From the NCBI GenBank assembly GCA_043820105.1, contig JBDREC010000067.1, positions 1 to 9,667 of the forward strand: a stretch of 9,667 nt of DNA. The letters run 5' to 3'. Each line of letters starts with the position of its first letter. The stretch's first letter is position 1. The stretch comes from JBDREC01 sp043820105 [NCBI: Pseudomonadota bacterium] (GTDB lineage: Bacteria > Bdellovibrionota_F > JAHFAK01). Positions 1-5,091 of the stretch are shown one piece after another. A program made the position numbers and the translations under genes. Below the pieces are notes generated by a model. It was not told the DNA's origin. It searched no databases and saw nothing but the letters and a program-made list of their open reading frames with translations.

Positions 1-85
1 AAATTTATTATAAATTTACTTCCCAAATATCCCTTTTATAAATACTTAATTTTGGCTTCCTTCAATATTTTATTATTTTTACTTT

Positions 86-141
86 GGTAGGTGGACCACT
101 TTTGCGTCCGATTACTGGACCAGTTTATCGTCCGATTTGCA
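86..141. mobile_element. Probable right terminus of an IS21-family insertion sequence
   Basis: Two 22-bp imperfect direct repeats lie at 92-113 and 116-137, a 24-bp period, with 19 of 22 positions identical. Each reads TGGACCA-[C/G]-TTT-NN-CGTCCGATT. Multiple terminal repeats of the form TGG-N-CCA/ACA-CTTTT...TCCGATT (or TCGGAAT) are characteristic of IS21-family ends, which finish in CA; a CA is present at 140-141 and another at 144-145. The AT-rich DNA at 1-85 has no credible gene and would be the stretch between istB and the IS tip. The transposase genes would lie left of the window and are not visible, so a solitary remnant end is equally possible. The family assignment rests on recalled consensus, not a search. 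Confidence 0.55.
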
Positions 142-514
142 GACACTGCTCAAAGCAATTAAATTGCATTGCTATGAATGTAGTGGCTTCAGTAAAAAAG
201 ATGTTCGTGAATGTAATGGTAGGGCTATCATGTATGATAATGCTTGCCCTTTGCTTCCCTATCGAATGGGAAAAGGTCGACCTAATGTCAAAATAACTAA
301 GGACTATTGCAAGGTTTGTGTTAAGAATAGTCATGAAATATTAAGAGAAGGCTCAGCTTGTAGAGATTGCTCATTAAAAGATTTCCGTCTTGGAAAAAAT
401 CCAAACTATAAAAAACATAAAAAAATACCCAATGTGACTAATAATAATTTATCCCAAAACACCCCTCTGACTAGCAAAAAACAATCAATTTTAATGTTTT
501 TAGAGGAGGATTAA
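137..514 (+). CDS. Cys-rich duplicated-motif protein, left copy, probably N-terminally truncated
   Basis: Small protein of unknown function with two tandem copies of a C-x2-C ... C ... C-x-L-x2-[YF]-R-[ML]-G-K motif. Counting from the TTG, the cysteines are C12, C15, C26, C37 in the first copy and C58, C61, C75, C78 in the second, so each copy could bind one zinc. A lysine- and asparagine-rich tail of about 35 residues follows. The - strand copy near 4180-3890 is clearly homologous (HC-x2-C, PYRMGKGRP versus PFRMGKGRP, GKNPNYKK versus GKNSNYKK), but it has an ATG and about five more N-terminal residues. Here only a TTG without a ribosome binding site is available, inside the IS21-like end. 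The frame is open back to 50 with no ATG, so the native start was probably removed by the insertion. The next gene begins 5 bp after the stop, suggesting one operon. The true start is uncertain; the open frame and the conserved motifs are solid. Confidence 0.7.
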   Translation: MQTLLKAIKLHCYECSGFSKKDVRECNGRAIMYDNACPLLPYRMGKGRPNVKITKDYCKVCVKNSHEILREGSACRDCSLKDFRLGKNPNYKKHKKIPNVTNNNLSQNTPLTSKKQSILMFLEED

Positions 515-518
515 TACT

Positions 519-809
519 ATGTATTCAAAAGCAAAAAGATCATTGAAATTTGAACCCAAATTAGTTAGTTTTAATGAGCAAAAAACAAAAAAGTTCTTTG
601 AAATAAAAATAGATTCCTTTCTTACTGTTCCAGAACTAGCGAAATGGTTGAATCTTAAAGAAAGTGCGATTTACAATCTTGTTTATTATAGACGGATTCC
701 TTTTAATAAGATTGGTCGCAGACTAAGGTTTAACAAGAATGAAGTACAACAGTGGTTAGATGCAAGTGGAGGCAAAGGAAATTATGTATATCAGAAAGAT
801 TCCTACTAA
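519..809 (+). CDS. Excisionase-like HTH protein (HTH_17 / MerR-type), left copy
   Basis: Protein of 96 residues with a winged helix-turn-helix of the excisionase/HTH_17 type at about residues 34-83: FLTVPELAKWLN, then the recognition-helix stretch ESAIYNLVYYRRIPFNKIGRRLRF, then NEVQQWLD. Such proteins bind att-arm DNA as recombination directionality factors or regulate the integrase promoter; which applies here is inference from position. The basic N-terminus (about 30 residues, rich in Lys) is shared with the - strand paralogue (M-Y-x-x-x-[KR]-R-S-L-K-F). A strong ribosome binding site, AGGAGGA, ends 8 bp before the ATG. The gene overlaps the downstream integrase by 26 bp in another frame, indicating translational coupling. 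It is the middle gene of a Cys-rich / HTH / integrase operon. Confidence 0.85.
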   Translation: MYSKAKRSLKFEPKLVSFNEQKTKKFFEIKIDSFLTVPELAKWLNLKESAIYNLVYYRRIPFNKIGRRLRFNKNEVQQWLDASGGKGNYVYQKDSY

Positions 810-1923
810 GAAAAAAGGTACTATGTACCAATGTGATGTTTGCACTAATCATCAAAGATTTTCAAAAAGATTTTCTAGAAAAGTGGATGCTGAGATGTGG
901 GCTAAGCAACTTGAGTTAAAGAAACATGAAACCGATTTTGGTGAAATAAAGAATAAGAAAATGACTTTTCATGAAATTGCATCAAAATGGATAGCAAAGC
1001 ATGCTGAAATGAAAAAAGCAAAAAGCAGCGTGATCAAAGACAAGCAAATATTAAGGCAATATTTATTTCCCAGATTTGGCAAATTTGATTTTAGAAGCAT
1101 AAGTCCTGAAATGATTGATGATCATATTGTTTATATTAAAGAGATCATACAGCTATCTAATTCCTCAGTTAATCAGCATCTAGCACTTATGAAAACTATT
1201 TTTAATTACGCTATCAAAAGGCGTTATGCTAGATATAATCCCGTTATGGCAGTTGATATGTTGCCTTTAAATCAAAAGGAAGTTGAATGGTGGACCTTAA
1301 AAGATGTTGAAAAGTTTTTGAATTATCAAAAAGATAAGAAGCACTACTTGAGATATTTAGTTGGTGTTAATACTGGACTTAGACCTGGAGAATTGTTTGC
1401 TCTGAAGTGGAGTGCAATTGATTTTAGTAATAGATTGATTTCAATTAAGCGAACATACGAACACAGTACAAACTCCATTAAAGAAACAACAAAAGGTAAA
1501 AAGATTAGACACATTGGGATTAATGAAAGCATTTTCGAACCACTTTTAGAGGCTTTTAAAGCTAATGGAAACAAATATGAACTTGTCTTTGGGAATGAGC
1601 TAGATAGAGCAATTTCACAGACCTCCTTTCTTCAACAATGTTTTTACAAAGACACTATGCGAATTGGTATGAAGAAAATCACTTTTCATGCTTTTTGTAG
1701 ACATACATTTGCTACTAACTATATCATTAATGGAGGTCGAATTGAGGATTTACAAAATATTCTAGGGCACTCTGATTTAAAGACAACTATGAAGTACATT
1801 CATCTTTCAAAAAACTATCTAAGAGACAAGATGGATGTTGTTAATTTTTCACCTACCGAAGATATCCAGTCACAAAATATCATAAATTTAGAAGATGTAA
1901 GAAAGGTAAATCAAGGACTGTAA
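784..1923 (+). CDS. Tyrosine recombinase (phage-type integrase), left copy, altered box II
   Basis: Site-specific recombinase of 379 residues. It has an N-terminal arm-binding region (about 1-50), a SAM-like core-binding domain (about 60-160; TFHEIASKWIAKHAEMKK ... NQHLALMKTIFNYAIKR) and a C-terminal catalytic domain (about 165-345). Catalytic residues visible are R200 (TGLRPGE), a likely beta-hairpin K237 (TTKGKK), R306, H329 (LGH) and the nucleophile Y338 (TTMKYIHL). Box II reads H302-A-F-C-R306-H, so one residue has been inserted in the family's H-x-x-R, and activity may be impaired. I prefer the ATG at 784 over the one at 760: it is preceded by GGAGG and AAAGGA, and it aligns with the MYIR start of the - strand paralogue. 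The start overlaps the HTH gene. The stop lies 77 bp from the 3' end of the tRNA-Arg gene, the usual type of attachment target. Confidence 0.92.
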   Translation: MYIRKIPTKKKGTMYQCDVCTNHQRFSKRFSRKVDAEMWAKQLELKKHETDFGEIKNKKMTFHEIASKWIAKHAEMKKAKSSVIKDKQILRQYLFPRFGKFDFRSISPEMIDDHIVYIKEIIQLSNSSVNQHLALMKTIFNYAIKRRYARYNPVMAVDMLPLNQKEVEWWTLKDVEKFLNYQKDKKHYLRYLVGVNTGLRPGELFALKWSAIDFSNRLISIKRTYEHSTNSIKETTKGKKIRHIGINESIFEPLLEAFKANGNKYELVFGNELDRAISQTSFLQQCFYKDTMRIGMKKITFHAFCRHTFATNYIINGGRIEDLQNILGHSDLKTTMKYIHLSKNYLRDKMDVVNFSPTEDIQSQNIINLEDVRKVNQGL

Positions 1924-1932
1924 TGTGAAAAA

Positions 1933-1962
1933 TTACGAGTTTTTTACGAGTAAAATCGTAAA
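1933..1962. repeat. Short direct and inverted repeats between integrase and tRNA
   Basis: TTACGAGT occurs at 1933-1940 and again at 1944-1951, an 11-bp spacing (one helical turn). The second copy is also the left arm of an inverted repeat, TTTACGA (1943-1949) with TCGTAAA (1956-1962) around a 6-base loop. Helically phased short repeats beside a tRNA and an integrase gene are what integrase arm-type binding sites look like. A weak transcription terminator is the other option, but there is no T-run after the stem. The function is inferred. Confidence 0.35.
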
Positions 1963-2000
1963 TAAATCCTTGGTCTCGCTTAAGGTATTGAAATCATTCA

Positions 2001-2072
2001 TGCCCCCAATAGGAATCGAACCTATAGCTGAGGATTAGGAATCCACTGTTTTATCCATTAAACTATGGGGGC
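2001..2072 (-). tRNA. tRNA-Arg (anticodon CCU)
   Basis: A complete 72-nt cloverleaf can be folded on the - strand. The acceptor stem is GCCCCCA/TGGGGGC with discriminator A. The D arm is GTTT-AATGGATA-AAAC, the anticodon loop TTCCTAA (anticodon CCT, reading AGG), the variable loop 4 nt, and the T arm ATAGG-TTCGATT-CCTAT. CCA is not encoded. The anticodon stem GTGGA/TCCTC has one U-U mismatch at the second pair (28:42), which is unusual, and the D stem is AT-rich. The 3' end faces the + strand integrase and the 5' end faces the - strand integrase. A well-placed promoter lies just upstream, so it is probably expressed. It is the likely integration target for at least one of the two flanking elements. 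Confidence 0.93.
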
Positions 2073-2075
2073 ATT

Positions 2076-2093
2076 TAAATTTTCGAAAATTTA
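2076..2093. repeat. 18-bp perfect palindrome next to the tRNA 5' end
   Basis: TAAATTTTCGAAAATTTA is a perfect palindrome, 3 bp upstream of the tRNA gene. It overlaps the -10 hexamer and the presumed start of the tRNA transcript. It could be a protein-binding site, a recombinase core site or a cruciform. AT-rich composition raises the chance expectation, so its function is open. Confidence 0.5.
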
Positions 2094-2119
2094 TAATCAC
2101 AATTGTTATAAGATTTCAA
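2091..2119 (-). promoter_or_regulatory. Sigma70-like promoter of the tRNA-Arg gene
   Basis: On the - strand a -35 box TTGAAA (2119-2114; five of six match TTGACA) is followed after exactly 17 bp by a -10 box TTATAA (2096-2091). Transcription would start near 2084, giving a leader of about 12 nt before the mature tRNA. Box quality, spacing and position all agree; the -10 box is shared with the palindrome. Confidence 0.55.
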
Positions 2120-2241
2120 CAAATTAATTGGGTTTGTTTGCAGCTGCATTAAGACGGAGGATTTCATTTCGTATTTTTAACGAAAAAATGCCGAAAATAA
2201 TAATTCGTTTTTTAGTTATGGCGAAGGATTTTTTGATTTTA

Positions 2242-3375
2242 TTAAATCTGTGATTCTTTTTTAAAGTTGATAGGTATAACATTTTCATCAAACTTCTCTG
2301 GATCTTTTCCAAACTTTACCACATTCATCTTAGAGACAAGGTAATTTTTTTCCAAATGAATATATATTTTTGTCGTTGTTAATTCATGATGGCCAAGAAT
2401 CATTTGAAGATCACTGATATTACCTCCTTCTATAATGTAGTTTGTAGCAAATGTATGGCGGAGATCATGAAAGCAGATCTTTTTAACATTAGCTTTTTCA
2501 ATATCTTTGGTAAATATTTTTTGTGTAAATGTACTCGGAGAAGGAACCCTATCATTTTTATTGCCAAAGACTAATTCTTTTTTCCCAGCGTTTTGATTGT
2601 TAGCTTCTAGTAAAAGGTTATAAATCTCATTGTTAATACCAATGTAACGAATTTTGTGACTCTTGGTTGTATCTTTAATGGAATTTGTACATTGCTGAAA
2701 AGTTCTACAAACAGTTATTATATTGTTCTCAAAATCAATGGTATCCCATTTGAGTGCTAGCAATTCACCTTCTCGCATTCCGGTATTCAGCGCGACCATG
2801 TAAAGTAAAAAGTAATTTGAGTTTCTATTTGCTTCCAGAAATCTGTTTGCTTCGTCAATCTGCCAATAATCAATCTTTTTAGGTTCAACTCTTAGTAAAT
2901 CAACTGAAGTGACAGGATTGTATTTAACATATTTTTTCCGGTTTAAAGCGTAATTAAATATGGTTTTCATGATCGCCAAATGTTGATTTATAGAGGCATT
3001 AGATAGATTAGTATTCTTTTGTAGAATTACTACGTAATCATCAATCATTTCAGAAGTGATTTTACAAACATTAAATTCTCCAAATTCTGGTAAAATATAC
3101 TGTCTAAGCATTTGCTTATCTTTTCTTACACTGCTTTCAGACTTTTTAACTTCTGCATGTTTTGTGATCCATTGATCAGCCAATTCTATAAATTTGAGTT
3201 TTTTACCTAATTCGTACGAATTTTCATAATCTTCATTTTCTTTAGCTAATTTAGCTGCCCAAATAAAAATATCAGCTTTTCTTCGAAATGTATTACAATG
3301 TTTTTTATGGTTTAAGCAAAGTTCTACTTGAAACACTTTTCCAAATTTCTTTGTCATCCGTTCTCTAATATACAT
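2242..3375 (-). CDS. Tyrosine recombinase (phage-type integrase), right copy
   Basis: Site-specific recombinase of 377 residues, homologous along its whole length to the + strand integrase on the other side of the tRNA (for example SSVRKDKQMLRQYILPEFG, NQHLAIMKTIFNYAL, GMREGELLALKW, LVFGN, HTFATNYI). It has an arm-binding N-terminus, a core-binding domain (about 60-155) and a catalytic domain. The catalytic set is intact: R201 (TGMREGE), likely K238 (TTKSHKIR), H303-D-L-R306 (FHDLRHTFA), H329 (LGHH) and Y338 (TKIYIHL). The ATG is preceded by AAGGAGAG at good spacing and overlaps the end of the HTH gene by 11 bp, so the two are translationally coupled. The gene converges on the tRNA from its 5' side (169 bp away), an uncommon arrangement for a tRNA-targeted element. 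Of the two integrases this one is more likely to be active. Confidence 0.95.
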   Translation of the reverse strand: MYIRERMTKKFGKVFQVELCLNHKKHCNTFRRKADIFIWAAKLAKENEDYENSYELGKKLKFIELADQWITKHAEVKKSESSVRKDKQMLRQYILPEFGEFNVCKITSEMIDDYVVILQKNTNLSNASINQHLAIMKTIFNYALNRKKYVKYNPVTSVDLLRVEPKKIDYWQIDEANRFLEANRNSNYFLLYMVALNTGMREGELLALKWDTIDFENNIITVCRTFQQCTNSIKDTTKSHKIRYIGINNEIYNLLLEANNQNAGKKELVFGNKNDRVPSPSTFTQKIFTKDIEKANVKKICFHDLRHTFATNYIIEGGNISDLQMILGHHELTTTKIYIHLEKNYLVSKMNVVKFGKDPEKFDENVIPINFKKESQI

Positions 3376-3637
3376 AGTACTCTCCTTTATTTGCTTTCAA
3401 CCACTTTTCTATTTCCGTATGACGAAATCTTAGTCTACGTCCTATTTTTAGGAATGGAATTTGCCTGTAATGTACTAAATTATATATCGCTTTCTTGCTA
3501 CAATTCAGCCAATGAGCAAGATCATCCACCGTAAGTAGCTTTTCAGCAGTTATGTCAAAGAGCTTTGTTGTTTTACAATATAGAGGCTTAAACTTTTTTA
3601 TATTAAATTTCAATGATCTTTTTCTAAGTTGATACAT
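3365..3637 (-). CDS. Excisionase-like HTH protein (HTH_17 / MerR-type), right copy
   Basis: The predicted protein has 90 residues: a lysine-rich N-terminus and a winged HTH (LLTVDDLAHWLNCSKK ... YNLVHYRQIPFLKIGRRLRF ... EIEKWLK) that matches the left-hand copy closely. It probably acts as a recombination directionality factor or regulator for the adjacent integrase. I chose the ATG at 3637 because the protein then begins MYQLRKRSLKF, matching the paralogue's MYSKAKRSLKF, with AGGGGG 11 bp upstream. The same frame stays open to an ATG at 3820, and AAAGGGA precedes ATGs at 3820/3814, so a longer 149-151-residue form is possible; those extra residues have no counterpart on the left. An 11-bp inverted repeat, GTATAGTATAC (3639-3649), sits directly before the chosen start and might be an operator. 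The integrase gene overlaps its end. Confidence 0.85.
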   Translation of the reverse strand: MYQLRKRSLKFNIKKFKPLYCKTTKLFDITAEKLLTVDDLAHWLNCSKKAIYNLVHYRQIPFLKIGRRLRFRHTEIEKWLKANKGEYYVY

Positions 3638-3889
3638 AGTATAGTATACCCCCTGGCAAGAACTCACCAATTTCACCTCGTTTTCTTGAGCTACAAGGCC
3701 ATTTTCTACCCTTAAATTCATGGTTCCTGCCCTTATTGTTTCTTTAAAATTATATATAGAAATTATACAGGTCGGTTCTCCTGCTTGTAAAAATGACATT
3801 TTTTTTTCATACATAAGCATTCCCTTTATATAAATATCTTTTAAAGCACCGATATATTATTAAAATAAATATCAATTATTCATGCTTTT
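3638..3889 (-). other. 252-bp spacer within the right module, with in-frame upstream ORF
   Basis: In the left module the Cys-rich and HTH genes are only 4 bp apart; here 252 bp separate them. On the - strand the spacer holds an in-frame N-terminal extension of the HTH gene of about 61 codons. It has several internal ATGs with partial ribosome binding sites (AAAGGGA before 3814, AGGA before the ATG at about 3721). There is also a GTATAGTATAC inverted repeat at 3639-3649. It may be a regulatory leader, an independent small peptide or a real extension; the sequence alone does not decide. Confidence 0.35.
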
Positions 3890-4180
3890 TTACTTTTTAT
3901 AATTGGAATTTTTACCCATTCGAAATCTCCACAGAGCGCAGTCTTCACTTTGGCATTCCCTTACTGCAGATTTATCGCTGCCCATACAATTGAGACACTC
4001 TTGCCTAACTAGCTTTACAGTGGGTCTTCCCTTGCCCATTCTAAACGGGTGTAAAGGGCATGGGTCAAATGCTGTTTCCCCATCACACTTTTTGACATCA
4101 GATAAATTATCCAAGCCAGTGCATTGTATGCAATGACTTCTTATGGATTTTGATGTAGAACAATTCTTCTTTAATACCAT
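3890..4180 (-). CDS. Cys-rich duplicated-motif protein, right copy (intact)
   Basis: Protein of 96 residues with two tandem C4 units: C17-x2-C20, C32, C41 and C62-x2-C65, C76, C81. Each is followed by L-x2-[FR]-R-M-G-K (CPLHPFRMGKGRP and CALWRFRMGKN). The regular spacing suggests two small zinc-binding or other metal-binding knuckles made by internal duplication. Similar short CxxC...CPL-x-PYR-x-GK proteins occur, from memory, in phages and integrative elements; I know of no established function. The ATG has AAGGGAG 6 bp upstream. It is the first gene of the Cys-rich / HTH / integrase module, and the conservation of this order in both modules suggests a role in recombination, its regulation or element maintenance. 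The left copy carries an extra C-terminal tail that this one lacks. Confidence 0.88.
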   Translation of the reverse strand: MVLKKNCSTSKSIRSHCIQCTGLDNLSDVKKCDGETAFDPCPLHPFRMGKGRPTVKLVRQECLNCMGSDKSAVRECQSEDCALWRFRMGKNSNYKK

Positions 4181-4250
4181 ATTAAACTCCCTTATTATAA
4201 TGAAATATTAATAGTGAGTTTTATTAAGACTTGGTAATAAGAATAACGCC

Positions 4251-4264
4251 GGAGTGATCACTCC
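4251..4264. repeat. 14-bp GC-containing palindrome GGAGTGATCACTCC
   Basis: A perfect 14-bp palindrome in the 123-bp gap between the Cys-rich gene start and the end of the XRE gene. It stands out because it is GC-rich in AT-rich surroundings. It has no following T-run on either strand, so it looks more like a dimeric regulator's operator, upstream of the Cys-rich gene, than an intrinsic terminator. A nearby inverted repeat, TTATTA / TAATAA (4221-4226, 4235-4240), may belong to the same control region. Confidence 0.45.
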
Positions 4265-4303
4265 TTAAATAGGTAAAAGCTTAGTCTAAAATAAACTAAA
4301 TTT

Positions 4304-4795
4304 TTATGAAATTAAACCTCCTTTCTTAATTGTATCCTTGCTTGATTGAATATACTTCTTTTTAAAAATAATTTTTAAGATCTCATTTGCTAACTTTTTA
4401 TCAGATTCAGCTTGGTGATTATACTCTTTCATTGTTTTAAAAATAATATCATGCCTAGAAATTTTAATCCCTTCCTGATTTTGAGTATTACAAGTACAAT
4501 ACTGAAAATAGTTTTTAATATTTTTATCAGATTTGTCATATAACACTTTGAATATAAGCTTTTTAGGTTCTGTATTCAGTACCTTGGCAATATTGAATGC
4601 TGCAAGTAATGAGGGCAATTTTGAACCCGTCATGATTTTAGTTAAATAACTATTGCTTATATTTGCAAGTTTACTAAACTCTTTAAGATTTTTTGCTCTT
4701 AAATGATTATCAGGATTTGTAATAAATTCACTTACCATATATTTTATCCATATCACGGATTCTTTCATTTCATATCTTTGATTTTCTTTTTTCAC
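4304..4795 (-). CDS. XRE-type HTH transcriptional regulator
   Basis: Protein of 163 residues with a Cro/C1-type helix-turn-helix at about residues 36-82: KNLKEFSKLANISNSYLTKIMTGSKLPSLLAAFNIAKVLNTEPKKLI. The SNSYLTKIMTGSKLP stretch is the recognition-helix region. The C-terminal half, with a CTCNTQNQ stretch and a lysine-rich end, is not recognised and may be for dimerisation or a ligand. The start is a GTG with AAGGAGG 7 bp upstream; the nearby ATG at 4800 gives only ATG-CGG-TGA. It is transcribed divergently from the primase-helicase, and repeated sequences in the shared intergenic region are candidate operators. By position it would be the element's repressor or copy-control protein, likely autoregulated (inference). 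Confidence 0.85.
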   Translation of the reverse strand: MKKENQRYEMKESVIWIKYMVSEFITNPDNHLRAKNLKEFSKLANISNSYLTKIMTGSKLPSLLAAFNIAKVLNTEPKKLIFKVLYDKSDKNIKNYFQYCTCNTQNQEGIKISRHDIIFKTMKEYNHQAESDKKLANEILKIIFKKKYIQSSKDTIKKGGLIS

Positions 4796-4827
4796 CGCAT
4801 AACCTCCTTTTTTAGCCCTGTAATCTT

Positions 4828-4856
4828 ATTATATCAGATAATTTCCAATCCGTCAA
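4828..4856 (-). promoter_or_regulatory. Strong sigma70-like promoter of the XRE regulator
   Basis: On the - strand, TTGACG (4856-4851) and a perfect TATAAT (4833-4828) are separated by exactly 17 bp. Transcription would start near 4821, about 26 nt before the GTG. An imperfect palindrome, ATTAT-N5-ATAAT (4828-4842), covers the -10 box and could be an autoregulatory operator. Confidence 0.7.
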
Positions 4857-4943
4857 TAGGCTTTACTGAATTAATTAATATAAATATTAAATATTAGTAA
4901 TAATACAATAATATTAGTGATTATGTGGCAAAGGATAATTTCC
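4837..4943. promoter_or_regulatory. Paired GATAATTTCC repeats in the divergent XRE/primase intergenic region
   Basis: The 10-mer GATAATTTCC occurs at 4837-4846, inside the XRE promoter spacer, and again at 4934-4943. The second copy continues as an inverted repeat TTTCC-TTATT-GGAAA. Two identical sites flanking a divergent promoter region fit operators for the neighbouring XRE protein, but no protein-DNA evidence exists. Confidence 0.35.
4890..4920. repeat. Two AATATTAGT direct repeats with 20-bp period, possible iterons
   Basis: AATATTAGT-[A/G]-A occurs at 4890-4900 and 4910-4920, two helical turns apart, in very AT-rich DNA upstream of the primase-helicase gene. Short phased repeats beside a replication gene can be iterons or part of a replication origin. 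Only two copies are present, and the base composition makes chance matches likely. Confidence 0.25.
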
Positions 4944-5091
4944 TTATTGGAAAAAACTACTGCTTTCGTCCTGAATATGATGTTATTTTAATAAATCTAA
5001 AATGATTTTTTTGCTTAAACTTCAAATTGTATTTTTGTATAAAATATATTATGGTTTTAAATTATTATTTCATTTAGAGAAAAGTTTTTCC

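Noticed and set aside
2124-2312. 62-residue - strand ORF ending in EILRLNAAANKPN, overlapping the end of the right integrase
   Set aside because: No good ribosome binding site, its 5' part lies inside the integrase gene in another frame, and it runs into the tRNA promoter region. It could be a fragment of an older gene end, but I cannot support it as a gene.
3209-3222. 14-bp perfect palindrome AATTCGTACGAATT
   Set aside because: Lies inside the integrase coding sequence; one such palindrome is expected by chance in about 10 kb of AT-rich DNA.
4194-4199. TATAAT before the right Cys-rich gene as its -10 box
   Set aside because: It abuts the Shine-Dalgarno, so the transcript would start at or within the binding site, and no -35 box lies 16-18 bp upstream.
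5002-5091. N-terminal 30-residue hydrophobic extension of the primase-helicase (possible membrane anchor)
   Set aside because: No ribosome binding site and a composition expected of translated AT-rich non-coding DNA; the conserved part begins after the ATG at 5092.
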